Numbered from the stretch's first letter, positions 34,781-43,675 are shown. The stretch: DNA of 64,000 nucleotides from RYN-230 sp963829725 (GCA_963829725.1 CAWHJW010000008.1:124001-188000), one strand, 5' to 3'. Program-made: numbers and translations. The notes: generated by a model from the sequence alone, not told the origin.

Positions 34781-34939
34781 CGCCTCACCTGCCGTCAGGG
34801 TGCTGGCGCTGCCCGCGCAGCACCGGTTGAGCACAGAATGCAGGGTACCCAGGGGCGCCGACATGTCCGGGGCCGCCCATCCAGGATTCCCCCGGTTCAC
34901 TCCGGGCGCACCGGCCAGGGCACGCATTACGCTCACAGC

Positions 34940-36364
34940 ATGGATCACCAGCAGCCAGGACCGGCCGCCCGGCCGCCGTGGCGGGCACCGCAGGCGGCCG
35001 GCCCGGTGCGGGCCGCGGTGCGGCTGCCCGGCTCCAAGTCGATGACCAACCGGGCCCTGGTGCTCGCCGCGCTGGCCCCCCGGCCGGCCGAGATCCTGGG
35101 CCCGCTGCGGGCCCGGGACTCCCTGCTCATGGCGGGCGCGCTGCGCGCCCTCGGCGCCACCGTGGACACCGGCCCGGCCACCGGCGCCGGCGCCGTGGAC
35201 ACCGGCCCCGCCGCGGGCGCCGCGGCGGCCCGGGAGGCCGGCCCGGCACGCACCTGGCAGGTGACTCCCGGCTGGGCCACCGCGGACACAGCGGTCGATG
35301 TGGGCAACGCGGGCACCGTGATGCGGTTCGTCCCGCCGGTCGCGGCCCTGTCCCGGGTCGCCGTCCGGTTCCACGGCGACCCCCGTGCCTCCCAGCGCCC
35401 GGTCGGCGCGATCATCAGCGCACTGCGGGAGATCGGCGCCGCCATCGAGGACGGGGGCCGCGGGGCCATCCCGTTCACCGTGCACGGCACGGGCACGCTG
35501 CCCGGCGGCTCGGTCACCGTGGACGCCTCCGCCTCATCCCAGCTGGTGTCCGGGCTGCTGCTCGCGGCGCCGCGCTATGAGAAAGGCCTGGAGGTCCGGC
35601 ACCGGGGCCCGCGGGCCCCGTCCGCGCCGCACATCGCGATGACCGTGCAGATGCTGCGGGACGCCGGGGCCACCGTCGAGACGGCCGCGTTCCCCCGGGG
35701 CCCGGCCGGGCCGGGCGGGCCGGGCAGTGCCTTTCTCCCGGACACCTGGTTCGTCCATCCGGGGGAGTTCACCGGCCACGCAATCGCCGTTGAGCCGGAT
35801 CTGGTCAATGCGGCCCCGTTCCTCGCGGCTGCCCTGGTCACCGGGGGTAGCGTGACGATCCGGGACTGGCCGGCCGCCACCACCCAGCCCGCCAGCCAGA
35901 TCATCGCCACGTTCCGCGCCCTCGGCGCCGAATGCGCGGCCGGGCCGGGCGGGATGACGGTGACGGGGACCGGCCGGATCCATGGCATCACCGCAGACCT
36001 CGCCGACGTGAGCGAGATCTCGCTGGTCGCCGGGGCGCTCGCGGCCCTCGCGGACGCGCCGTCGGTGATCACCGGGATCGGCCACCAGCGGCTGCAGGAG
36101 ACCGACCGGCTGGCCGCCCTGGCCACCGAGATCAACGCGCTGGGCGGCGACGTCACCCAGCGCGACGACGGCCTGGAGATCCGGCCCCGGCCGCTGCGGG
36201 CCGGGCGGCCGGTCGCCACCTATGACGATCACCGGATGGTGATGGCCGCCGCGGTGCTCGGCCTGGCGGTGCCCGGCCTGGAGGTGGCCGGCGCGGAGAC
36301 CGTCGGCAAGACCTTTCCCGGGTTCCCGGCCGTGTGGGCGGCGATGCTGGAGCGCGCTCCCTGA
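34940..36364 (+). CDS. aroA: 3-phosphoshikimate 1-carboxyvinyltransferase (EPSP synthase)
   Basis: The 474-residue enzyme of the shikimate pathway joins PEP to shikimate-3-phosphate. Visible motifs are LPGSKSMTNRALVLAALA (residues 29-46), the substrate loop VDVGNAGTVMRFVPPVAALS, GDPRASQRPVG, SASSQLVSGLLLAAP and GHQRLQETDRLAALATEI, with YDDHRMVMAAAVLGL near the end. A 30-residue Gly/Ala/Pro insert follows ALGATVD. The start is the ATG at 34940. The end overlaps rsgA by 31 bases, consistent with an aroA-rsgA-hisN operon. Confidence 0.96.
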   Translation: MDHQQPGPAARPPWRAPQAAGPVRAAVRLPGSKSMTNRALVLAALAPRPAEILGPLRARDSLLMAGALRALGATVDTGPATGAGAVDTGPAAGAAAAREAGPARTWQVTPGWATADTAVDVGNAGTVMRFVPPVAALSRVAVRFHGDPRASQRPVGAIISALREIGAAIEDGGRGAIPFTVHGTGTLPGGSVTVDASASSQLVSGLLLAAPRYEKGLEVRHRGPRAPSAPHIAMTVQMLRDAGATVETAAFPRGPAGPGGPGSAFLPDTWFVHPGEFTGHAIAVEPDLVNAAPFLAAALVTGGSVTIRDWPAATTQPASQIIATFRALGAECAAGPGGMTVTGTGRIHGITADLADVSEISLVAGALAALADAPSVITGIGHQRLQETDRLAALATEINALGGDVTQRDDGLEIRPRPLRAGRPVATYDDHRMVMAAAVLGLAVPGLEVAGAETVGKTFPGFPAVWAAMLERAP

Positions 36365-37371
36365 GCCGGCGGACGGCCCATGCGGACCTGGACGAAGACG
36401 ATGTGCGGGTCCGGCCGGCCCGCGGCTCCCGGCCGCGTACCCGGCGCCGGCCCGCGCATGAGGACGCCGCCGATGCGTTCGTCGCCGCGGTGGAGCGCGG
36501 CCGGTACGGGTGCCTGATCGACGGCCGGCCGGTCACCGCGATGCGGGCCCGCGAGCTGGGCCGCCGCAGCGTGGTGGTGGGCGACCGGGTGGCGCTGGCC
36601 GGTGACGTGTCCGGTGCACCGGGCACGCTGGCCCGGGTGGTCCGGGTCACCCCGCGCACCTCGGTGCTGCGCCGGTCGGCCGACGACACCGACCCGGTGG
36701 AGCGGGTCATCGTGGCCAACGCCGACCAGCTGGTGATCGTCACCGCGCTGGCCAGCCCGGAGCCCCGGCCGCGGCTCATCGACCGGTTCCTGGTCGCCGC
36801 CTATGACGCCGGGCTGGACCCGCTGCTCTGCCTGACCAAGGCCGACCTGGCCCCGGCCGGGCCCATCCTGGACATGTACGCGCCGCTGGGCACCTCGCAC
36901 GTGGCGCTGGGGCAGCCGCTGACCGACGAGCAGCTCCGCCCGCTCCGCGAGGCCCTGGCGGGCCGGACCAGCGTCATGGTCGGGCACTCCGGGGTGGGCA
37001 AGTCGACCCTGGTGAACGCGCTGGTGCCGGGAGCGGACCGGGCGGTGGGCTCGGTCAACGTGGTGACCGGGCGGGGCCGCCACACCTCGTCCTCGGCGGT
37101 CGCGCTGCCGCTGCCGGGCGGGGGCTGGCTCATCGACACGCCTGGCCTGCGCGGCTTCGGCCTCGGCCACATCGCGCCGGAACGGGTCGCGGCGGCCTTC
37201 CCGGACCTGGCCCCGGGCACGCTCGCCTGCCCGCCGGGGTGCAACCACCTGGAGCCGGACTGCGCGCTGGACGACTGGGTCCGCGACCAGGGCGGTGACG
37301 CCCGGCTGGTGCGGCGGCTGGACTCGCTGCGCCGCCTGCTGCGCAGCCGGGACGGCGACGACCAGGCCTGA
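36334..37371 (+). CDS. rsgA: Ribosome small-subunit-dependent GTPase A
   Basis: The 345-residue protein has an N-terminal OB-fold with the GDRVAL region, then the circularly permuted GTPase order G4-G1-G3: LLCLTKADL, VMVGHSGVGKSTLVNALV, RHTSSSAVALPL and LIDTPGLRGFG. The C-terminal zinc finger is CPPGCNHLEPDC. RsgA checks late maturation of the 30S subunit. The family N-terminus (DEDDVRVRPARGSRPRT) begins about 20 residues into this frame, so the true start could be the CTG at 36361 that overlaps the aroA stop; the GTG at 36334 is used. Confidence 0.93.
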   Translation: MGGDAGARSLSRRTAHADLDEDDVRVRPARGSRPRTRRRPAHEDAADAFVAAVERGRYGCLIDGRPVTAMRARELGRRSVVVGDRVALAGDVSGAPGTLARVVRVTPRTSVLRRSADDTDPVERVIVANADQLVIVTALASPEPRPRLIDRFLVAAYDAGLDPLLCLTKADLAPAGPILDMYAPLGTSHVALGQPLTDEQLRPLREALAGRTSVMVGHSGVGKSTLVNALVPGADRAVGSVNVVTGRGRHTSSSAVALPLPGGGWLIDTPGLRGFGLGHIAPERVAAAFPDLAPGTLACPPGCNHLEPDCALDDWVRDQGGDARLVRRLDSLRRLLRSRDGDDQA

Positions 37372-37429
37372 CCAGCGGCGCAGCGGCACCCGTGGCCGGG
37401 CAGGGCACAGATCCGATACCGTTCGCGCC

Positions 37430-38221
37430 ATGGCGGGATATGACGACGACCTTCGTTTCGCCCACGTCCTCGCCGACGCGGCCGACGACATCACCACGCG
37501 CCGGTTCCGCGCGCTCGACCTGCATGTGGAGGCCAAGCCGGACCTGACCCCGGTGACCGACGCGGACAAGGCGGCGGAGGAGTCCCTGCGGAACGTGCTG
37601 CGCCGCTCCCGCCCCCGGGACGCGGTACTGGGCGAGGAGTTCGGCCGGGACGGCGGCGGGCCCCGCTGCTGGGTGATCGACCCGATCGACGGGACGAAGA
37701 ACTACGTGCGCCGGGTGCCGGTCTGGGCCACCCTGATCGGCCTGATGGACGGGGACAAGGTCGTCATGGGCGTGGTGAGCGCGCCGGCCCTGGGCCGCCG
37801 CTGGTGGGCGGCGAGCGACAACGGCGCGTGGACCGGCAAGAGCCTGACCAAGGCCACCCGCTGCCGGGTGTCCGACGTGTCCCGGATCGAGGACGCCTCG
37901 TTCTCCTACTCCGGGCTGTCCGGCTGGGCGGAGAAGGGCGTGCTGCCCGGCTTCCTCGGGCTGGCCACGTCGGCCTGGCGGACCCGGGCGTACGGCGACT
38001 TCTGGTCGCACATGCTGGTGGCCGAGGGCGCGGTGGACTTCTCCGCCGAGCCCGAGGTGTCGCTGTGGGACCTGGCCGCGCTGCAGATCATCGTGGAGGA
38101 AGCGGGCGGCGTCTTCACCGACCTGGACGGCAACGCCACGCCTGACGGCGGCAGCGCGGTGTGCAGCAACGGGCGGCTGCACTCCGAGGTGCTCCGCCGC
38201 CTGTCCGGGGCGCCAGACTGA
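37430..38221 (+). CDS. hisN: Histidinol-phosphatase, inositol-monophosphatase fold
   Basis: The 263-residue protein is an IMPase-fold phosphatase with metal ligands in VLGEEFG and VIDPIDGTKNYVRRVPVWATLIGLM and the C-terminal SLWDLAALQIIVEEAGGVFTDLDG. RAYGDFW matches the actinobacterial histidinol-phosphatase HisN. It catalyses the dephosphorylation of histidinol phosphate in histidine synthesis. The gene is 58 bases after rsgA in the conserved aroA-rsgA-hisN order. Confidence 0.9.
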   Translation: MAGYDDDLRFAHVLADAADDITTRRFRALDLHVEAKPDLTPVTDADKAAEESLRNVLRRSRPRDAVLGEEFGRDGGGPRCWVIDPIDGTKNYVRRVPVWATLIGLMDGDKVVMGVVSAPALGRRWWAASDNGAWTGKSLTKATRCRVSDVSRIEDASFSYSGLSGWAEKGVLPGFLGLATSAWRTRAYGDFWSHMLVAEGAVDFSAEPEVSLWDLAALQIIVEEAGGVFTDLDGNATPDGGSAVCSNGRLHSEVLRRLSGAPD

Positions 38222-38417
38222 CCTCACCCGCGAGGGCCTGGCCATCCCGCCAGGCGGACCTGGTGCGGCCGGGGGTTGCCCTCGCGCCGGTAAGCGCGGA
38301 TGCTGGAGTGATACTCGTCACAAGAGCACAAGCTTGCTTTGTCCACGCCGAGTCGCGACCGCGGCCCGCCCGCGCAATGCCGCGCGCGTCTCCCGGACGC
38401 CTAGGGAGTGATCCATC

Positions 38418-38831
38418 ATGAAGGTGCGAGACGGCATGACCAGCCTGGTACTCACCATCGGCCCCGCGCACACGCTGCGCCAGGCGGCCAGGCTGATGTC
38501 AGCCCGGCGGGTGGGCGCCGCGGTGGTGGCCGACGACGACCATGCCGGGGTGGGCATCCTGACCGAACGCGACGTCCTCGACTCCCTCGGCGCCGGGCAG
38601 AACCCGGACACCGAGCTGGTCGCGCAGCACCGCACGGTGGACGTCGTGTTCGCCTCACCGGACTGGACCCTGCAGCAGGCGGCGGAGACGATGGTGCGCT
38701 CCGGCTTCCGGCACCTGGTCGTCGTCGAAGGTCACGAGGTGACCGGCCTGCTGTCCATGCGCGACATCGTCCGCGTCTGGGCCGACGCTCCGGTAGCGGT
38801 AGCCGGAACCCCAGCCACCGCACCCGCCTGA
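38418..38831 (+). CDS. Tandem CBS-domain protein
   Basis: The 137-residue protein is a pair of CBS motifs. The first runs over HTLRQAARLMSARRVGAAVVADDDHAGVGILTERDVLDSL and the second over WTLQQAAETMVRSGFRHLVVVEGHEVTGLLSMRDIVRVW, each ending in the ERD or MRD phosphate-binding turn. Free CBS pairs bind adenine nucleotides and act as energy sensors. The start ATG has GGGAGTG upstream. It follows hisN, as in other actinobacteria, after a 196-base gap. Confidence 0.92.
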   Translation: MKVRDGMTSLVLTIGPAHTLRQAARLMSARRVGAAVVADDDHAGVGILTERDVLDSLGAGQNPDTELVAQHRTVDVVFASPDWTLQQAAETMVRSGFRHLVVVEGHEVTGLLSMRDIVRVWADAPVAVAGTPATAPA

Positions 38832-38952
38832 ACGGCCCCTCGGGTGGCCATCTCCAGCCACGGTCCCGGGCCATGACCTTACGGGCGGCCCGGATCCGCG
38901 CCAGTGGCAGCCCAATTCCGGCTGCGTAAAGCCCGCGTGAGACCGTAGAATC

Positions 38953-39753
38953 ATGCGGCTCCGGGGCGCGGTAGCGCTTGTCACCGGCGGCTCGTCCGGA
39001 ATCGGCGCCGCCACTGCCCGCTGCCTTGCCGCTGCAGGGGCCCGGCTCCTGATCGCCGGCCGCGACCCGCGGCGGCTGGACGCCGTGGCCCGGGATACCG
39101 GCGGCCTGGCCGTCGAGGCGGACCTGGGTACCCGGGACGGCCCGGCGGAGCTCGCCGAGGCAGCCCTGGAGATGGTCGGGAAACTCCCCAGCGGCCCCGA
39201 GGATGAGCCTGGCTGCGACGGCATCGACATCCTGATCAACAACGCCGGGGTTGGCTGGTGCGGGCCGGTGCCGGAGATGAGCCCCGACAAGATCGCCGAG
39301 ATCCTGGCTGTGGATCTCGCCGCCCCGATCGAGCTGACCCGGCGGCTGCTGCCCGAGATGACCGCCCGCGGCCGGGGCCGGATCGTCTTCGTCACCTCCA
39401 TCGCGGGCGCCACCGCGGTCCGCGGCGAGGCGGTGTACTCGGCGGCCAAGGCCGGGCTGGGCTCCTTCGCCGAGAGCCTTGCCCATGAGCTGGAGGGTTC
39501 CGGCGTGAGCGTCTCGGTGGTGGTGCCGGGCGTGATCAACACGCCGTTCTTCGACCGCCGGGGCCGCCCCTACGGCCGCAAGAAACCGGGGCCGCTGCCG
39601 GCCGAGCGGGCCGCTGAGGCGATCAAGACCGCGCTGGAGCGTGACCTGCAGGAGGTGTACGTGCCCGGCTGGATGCGGCTGCCCGCCCGGCTGCACGGCG
39701 CGGCACCGGGGCTGTTCGGGGTGCTGGCGCAGCGGTTCGGCGGCCAGGGCTGA
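38953..39753 (+). CDS. Short-chain dehydrogenase/reductase
   Basis: The 266-residue enzyme has the classical SDR motifs: VTGGSSGIGAATAR at residues 10-23, ILINNAGVG, the catalytic serine in FVTSIAGA and YSAAK with Tyr and Lys. AGRDPRRL follows beta-2; the arginine suggests NADP(H) preference. A short insert lies between EAALEMVG and DIDILINN. The substrate is unknown. It stands alone and is followed by a repeat tract and a terminator hairpin. Confidence 0.88.
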   Translation: MRLRGAVALVTGGSSGIGAATARCLAAAGARLLIAGRDPRRLDAVARDTGGLAVEADLGTRDGPAELAEAALEMVGKLPSGPEDEPGCDGIDILINNAGVGWCGPVPEMSPDKIAEILAVDLAAPIELTRRLLPEMTARGRGRIVFVTSIAGATAVRGEAVYSAAKAGLGSFAESLAHELEGSGVSVSVVVPGVINTPFFDRRGRPYGRKKPGPLPAERAAEAIKTALERDLQEVYVPGWMRLPARLHGAAPGLFGVLAQRFGGQG

Positions 39754-39804
39754 GCACCGGCCGGCGGCAACTCAGTGACTTGGGGCACATGTCCGCGTAC
39801 AGCC

Positions 39805-39952
39805 GGGATCCGGTGCGGCCGGGGCCGGCCCTGGAGGCGGTCGGGATCTGGTGCAGCCGGGGCACGCCCCGGAGACGGCCCGGATCCGGTGCGGTATCCG
39901 GTGCAGCCGGGGCCCGCCCTGGAGACGGCCCGGATCCGGCCTGGAGACGGCC
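39805..39952. repeat. Degenerate tandem 38-base repeats downstream of the SDR gene
   Basis: Two full 38-base units (39805-39842 and 39843-39880), both starting GGGATC and holding GGTGC-GCCGGGGC, are followed by partial copies to about 39952. The segment is intergenic; open frames through it are only repeat translations. Confidence 0.8.
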
Positions 39953-39981
39953 CGGAGCCCGGCCCCGCCCGGGGCAAAAAT

Positions 39982-40023
39982 GAGGGCCCTGTGCGCCTCC
40001 CCAGCCGGGCACACAGGGCCCTC
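39982..40023 (+). terminator. Strong hairpin terminator
   Basis: GAGGGCCCTGTG (39982-39993) and its exact complement CACAGGGCCCTC (40012-40023) flank an 18-base loop. AAAAA lies just before the left arm. It separates the SDR gene and repeat tract from the ctaG-like gene. Confidence 0.75.
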
Positions 40024-40104
40024 TGCCCCCCGAGCTGGCCGTACATCCGGGGGGAAGTTCATCCCGGCGACGGCCATCAAAGGTAGTTCATCACGTTCTG
40101 GCGG

Positions 40105-40130
40105 ATTTTGACAGAGCCTAAAGTCAAAAT
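40105..40130. promoter_or_regulatory. Inverted repeat in an A+T-rich promoter region
   Basis: ATTTTGAC (40105-40112) and GTCAAAAT (40123-40130) form an inverted repeat with a 10-base spacer in the only markedly A+T-rich part of this gap (about 40083-40165). It lies 135 bases before the ctaG-like start and is a plausible operator for that gene. The regulator is unknown. Confidence 0.45.
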
Positions 40131-40264
40131 TTGGTCCTTAAGCTGCGCATGGGCATGCTAGTGTGCCCCGCCTACTCCCGGGACACCCGGTGATTGTGGT
40201 CCCCGGGTGGGCCGGGCAGGATGGTCCTCGCGAGAGGACTGAACGCGACGAACGGCGGCACCAG

Positions 40265-41083
40265 GTGAGCAGCTCAGGCACGATTCCGGTAACCACGGCC
40301 GCCCCGGGCGGCCCGGTCGCGCGCTGGCGGCGCTGGCTGGCGGCCGCGGCCCTGATCCTGGTGACCGCCTGCCTGGTCCCGCCGGTATCCACGCTCGCCG
40401 GGAGCTATGTGGTGGTGGAGACAGCCCAGTTCGCCGTGTTCGCCATGGTGGCCCCCGCGCTCCTGGTGCTGAGCGGGCTGTGGGCGCTTCCCGGGCTGGC
40501 CAGCCTCCCCGGGGTGGCGGCCCTGGCCGGACGGCCGGCCTCCTCCCGCCGCCGGCATCCGGCGTTCATCCGGTCCCTGGTGGTGCTGGCCGTGTTCGGG
40601 CTGGTAGCGGTGTTCTGGCGGCTGCCCGCCGTGGTCGACGCGGTGGCCCGGCACCAGGCCCTGGCCGTGGCGGAGATGGCCAGCCTGCTCATTGCGGGAG
40701 TAGCCCTCTGGCTGGAGATCGTGGCCGCTCCGCCACTGCGGCCCCGTGGCCAGGATCTGGCCCGCGCCGTCATCACCACCTTCGCGATGTGGCTGATCTG
40801 GGCCATCGCCTACATCCTGGGCTTCGCCAATCACGGGGTGTTCCACGCATTCTCCTACGTTCCGGGCGGCCCGCTCAGCGCCGTCGCGGATCAGGAACTC
40901 GCGACCGCCGTGATGTGGGCGGTGGCCGCCGCCTGCTTCCTGCCGCCGATCATCATCGCGGGGTTCAGCTGGCTGCACGACGACGACGTCGAGCAGGAGC
41001 TGAACCGGGTCGCGGATGCCACCGCGCTGCCCGCGGTGCGCGGCTGGGGCCAGCCGCGCGGCCGCAAGGCCTCCTCGGCCTGA
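40265..41083 (+). CDS. CtaG (caa3)-family cytochrome c oxidase assembly-like membrane protein
   Basis: The 272-residue protein has seven or so hydrophobic helices and features of the CtaG_caa3 family: VETAQFAVFAMVAPALLVLSG, LEIVAAPPLRP, FAMWLIWAIAYILGFANHGVFHAFSYVP and DQELATAVMWAVAAACFLPPIIIAGFSWL. Related proteins assist copper insertion into cytochrome c oxidase or copper handling. The GTG at 40265 gives VSSSGTIPV; the frame is open upstream to 40163, but no good ribosome-binding site decides. An operator-like inverted repeat lies upstream. Confidence 0.8.
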   Translation: MSSSGTIPVTTAAPGGPVARWRRWLAAAALILVTACLVPPVSTLAGSYVVVETAQFAVFAMVAPALLVLSGLWALPGLASLPGVAALAGRPASSRRRHPAFIRSLVVLAVFGLVAVFWRLPAVVDAVARHQALAVAEMASLLIAGVALWLEIVAAPPLRPRGQDLARAVITTFAMWLIWAIAYILGFANHGVFHAFSYVPGGPLSAVADQELATAVMWAVAAACFLPPIIIAGFSWLHDDDVEQELNRVADATALPAVRGWGQPRGRKASSA

Positions 41084-41148
41084 GCGGGGGCAGCTCAGCC
41101 TTCCGGCCGCCGAGCCCCCGGCCTGGGCAGGTCGGCCCAGCCCCCGTC

Positions 41149-41782
41149 CTACCGCCCAGGCCGGTCCACCCGCGGATTGGTCTTCTCGCTCAGCGGGCGC
41201 TCCCGGCCCGCCAGCGCGGCGATCGAGGCCGTAATGCCGGTGTCCCGGTCCCCCACCAGCTCCCAGGACCGGGCGATGCCGATCAGCAGGGAAGCGGCCA
41301 GCACATTGCCGATCACGTCGACGCCCGAGCTGTTGTGCTCGTCGGCGGCCAGCACGATGCCGGCGGCCAGCTCGACGCCGAACGTGACCAGCAGCAGCGC
41401 GATGAGGCCAAGCTGCCCGCGGACCCGGAGGCGGGCCACGGGGTCCGCGATGATCGAGCGGAAGGCCGGCCAGGCTGAACAGGATGCCGATGATCGCCAT
41501 GACCATCGCCGGGTACCCGATGTTGTTATGCGGGACGAGGCCAAACAGCGACACCGCGAGGGCGTTCGTGAAGGCCAGCAGCGCGGCCGCCGCCCGGACC
41601 TGCTGGATGACGCCCCGGCGGGCGTGCGGCGCGACCGACATCGCCACGAACAGCAATCCGGTCAGCGCGGCCGCGCATCCGGCGATGGCCGCGAACAGTT
41701 CCCGGTAACTGCCCAGCACCACCACGAGAAGGTCACCCCCGTCCGGTGGCCGCCCACGGACATTGCGGGCAAGCCCGGCCAT
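41149..41782 (-). CDS. Small membrane protein of unknown function, with a frameshift
   Basis: Two frames join to one protein of about 200 residues. The N-terminal part (SYRELFAAIAGCAAALTGLLFVAMSVAP, AAALLAFTNALAVSLFGLVPHNNIGYPAMVMAIIGILFSLAG) breaks near 41465. The C-terminal part (LGLIALLLVTFGVELAAGIVLA, VIGNVLAASLLIGIARSWELVGDRDTGITASIAAL) follows in another frame. Five membrane helices are seen in all. It resembles actinobacterial modulator-like membrane proteins of no known role. The exact start is unclear, with GTG codons near 41722 also possible. It converges with ctaG and diverges from tspO. Confidence 0.65.
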
Positions 41783-41886
41783 TACCGTACGGCACGCGGC
41801 GGCGGGTGGACTGGCCCGCCCGGGGTTCCCCGCCCGGGGAGCCCCGCCCGGGGTTCCCCGCCCGGAAGGTGGGCAGGGTCCCGATC

Positions 41887-42360
41887 ATGACAGCGAAAGC
41901 GTTTCTCGGGACGGGAGCGGCGACCGCCGCCGCCGCGGTGGCGGGCGGCGTGGCCACCGACGTGGACAGTGACTGGTACCGGCACCTCGACCTGCCTAGC
42001 TGGCAGCCGCCTGGCCAGGTCATCGGCCAGGTGTGGACGGTGCTCTACAGCCTGACCGCGGGTGCCACCGCCCGGGCCTGGAACCGGGCGGGCCGGACCC
42101 AGCGCCGGCGCCTGGCCACGGCCCTGGCCGTCAACTTGGGACTGAACGCCGCCTGGCCCTGGGTGTTCTTCCGGTGGCACCGCCCGGCGCTGGGTGTCGC
42201 GGTCATCGCCCTGCTGGAGGCGTCCACCATCGCGCTGACCAGGGAGGTAGCCCGGGCCGACGGCAAGGCGGCGCTCGCCCTGGCGCCGTACCTCGGCTGG
42301 AACGCCTTCGCCCTGGCCTTGAACGCCACGATCGCCGTGGCCAACCAGCCCGGCCGTTAA
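41887..42360 (+). CDS. TspO/MBR-family membrane protein
   Basis: The 157-residue protein has the TspO features: five hydrophobic helices, LDLPSWQPPGQVIGQVWTVLYSLTAGATA (the conserved PPxxxFxxxWTxLY-like motif) and LNAAWPWVFF. The end, PYLGWNAFALALNATIAVANQ, matches the fifth helix. TspO proteins bind porphyrins and affect tetrapyrrole and stress responses. The spacer upstream contains GGGGTTCCCCGCCCGG repeats (41822-41870), which could form strong hairpins. Confidence 0.92.
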   Translation: MTAKAFLGTGAATAAAAVAGGVATDVDSDWYRHLDLPSWQPPGQVIGQVWTVLYSLTAGATARAWNRAGRTQRRRLATALAVNLGLNAAWPWVFFRWHRPALGVAVIALLEASTIALTREVARADGKAALALAPYLGWNAFALALNATIAVANQPGR

Positions 42361-42416
42361 CCGGCGGCCGGTGCTTCGAAGCGGTTAAGCCGGCCCGCCG
42401 GGCTCATCATGGTCAC

Positions 42417-43163
42417 ATGACAAGCGACCCGGCACCCGGCGCCGGGAACAGCCGGGTGAGCGGGGCGCACCCAGTCCACCACAGCGACCCGGGCGCCCCC
42501 GCGCAGACGATCGTGCTGGCAGAGGTCAGCGGACTGGCCAGCCAGGTGTATCAGGCCCTCCGGGACGGCGCGGTTAACCCTGAGGTCACCTTCGACCTGG
42601 CCTGCCAGCTGATCGAGTGGGGGCCGTGGAACGAAGCCGCCCACCGGCTGGCCGAGCAGAGCATGGCCGGCGGCGATCCCGGCCGCCTGGCCGACGTGGC
42701 CCGGCAGGCCTTGGACTCCATCGGCTTCGAGCCGGACTTCGAGGCCGAGCCACGCCTGGTAGCCCTGGCGGAAGAGGCGCTGCAAGTGGTCCAGGCTGAC
42801 CTGAGCGCGGCCGGCTTCGACGACCCGGCCCGGCTGGTAGTGGCGGAGGGCGGCTATCCGCGGCACCTGTGGGCCGAGTTCCGCGGCAAGTTCTGTCATG
42901 GCAGCGGCGTGGCCCCGGCCGACACCCGCGACCCGGTCCACGCCCTGGTCGCGGTGGCCGACAACGTGCAGGACGCCGTCATGCACGCACTGACGGCAGC
43001 CTGGCCGACCTGCCCCGTTCATGGCCTCGGCGGTCACCCGCGCGAGCATGAACGGCGGGCGGTCTGGTGGTGCCAGGGCGGGCCGGGCGGCCACGTCATC
43101 GCCGCCATCGGGCAGTGGCCCAGGGCCGGCCTGCTCCTCACTCTTAGGCGCCGTCCGCGATGA
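42417..43163 (+). CDS. Conserved-looking hypothetical protein
   Basis: The 248-residue protein has a helical N-terminal half (LAEVSGLASQVYQALRDGAVNPEVTFDLACQLIEWGPWNEAAHRLAEQS). Its C-terminal half has Cys/His features, WPTCPVHGLGGHPREHERRAVWWCQGGPGGHVIAAIGQW. The CPVHG motif with a following C is seen in several actinobacterial proteins of unknown role. I do not recognise a family. The end overlaps the truncated VOC gene on the other strand by 20 bases, and this is the last intact backbone gene before the tRNA hot spot. Confidence 0.6.
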   Translation: MTSDPAPGAGNSRVSGAHPVHHSDPGAPAQTIVLAEVSGLASQVYQALRDGAVNPEVTFDLACQLIEWGPWNEAAHRLAEQSMAGGDPGRLADVARQALDSIGFEPDFEAEPRLVALAEEALQVVQADLSAAGFDDPARLVVAEGGYPRHLWAEFRGKFCHGSGVAPADTRDPVHALVAVADNVQDAVMHALTAAWPTCPVHGLGGHPREHERRAVWWCQGGPGGHVIAAIGQWPRAGLLLTLRRRPR

Positions 43164-43494
43164 GCTCGACCTCGAAGCCGTCGGTGTTGGCCAGGTAGGC
43201 GGCGTAGTGATCCTCGCCGCCCGCGTGCGGGTGCCGGTCGGCGAACAGCAGCGACCAGCCGTGCGGAGCGGCCGAGACGGTGAGGGCATCGACCCGGTCC
43301 CGTGTCCCGGCATGGAGGGCCAGGTGGTTCATCCCCGGGCGAAGCCGGTCATGCACCGCGGCTGACATGGCCGGGGACCGCTCGATGACCAGGTAGGTAG
43401 GGCCGAGCCGCCAACTGCGCCCGGCGGGCCAGTCCTGGAACGGCAGTCCTGCTTCTTGGCGTCTTCGGGGCCGGGCGTGAGACTTCTCATGGTC
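43144..43494 (-). pseudogene. VOC-family protein fragment, 5' end missing
   Basis: The reading frame is continuous from a stop at 43495-43497 to the TAG-type end at 43144. It encodes the C-terminal half of a VOC protein: AGLPFQDWPAGRSWRLGPTYLVIERSP, MNHLALHAGTRDRVDAL and AAYLANTDGFEVELIAD. No start codon precedes GPTYLVIE, and an ATG 43376-side start would remove the first half of the fold. The N-terminus is lost about 140 bases from the oldest tRNA-like repeat, so the gene was probably cut by an early insertion. Confidence 0.7.
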
Positions 43495-43632
43495 TTACTG
43501 CCCTGTGGGACCACTGGTGGTGCCCGATTCCACGTGGCTTTGATATTGCTGGGCATTGCCGCCGTGATTGCGACCCGTCGGCCCTCGCCAACCGGGTGAG
43601 AGAAGCGAGGCTCTGAACTCGGTCGTGGGGCG

Positions 43633-43675
43633 GCGCCCCGAACGCGACCGAACGCGCGACTTGCCGCTAGGAGGT
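43633..43675 (-). repeat. Oldest, most degenerate copy of the tRNA-Arg 3' end (att remnant)
   Basis: On the plus strand GCGCCCCGAACGCGACCGAACGCGCGACT... ends in TAGGAGGTC. It aligns with the other four tRNA-derived repeats but with about seven differences and a one-base gap in the T loop. It cannot be a functional tRNA. It marks the outer edge of the hot spot. Confidence 0.7.

Noticed and set aside
39805..39952. Coding frames through the 38-base repeats
   Set aside because: All translations are products of the repeat itself; hairpin and A+T-rich promoter around it indicate intergenic DNA.
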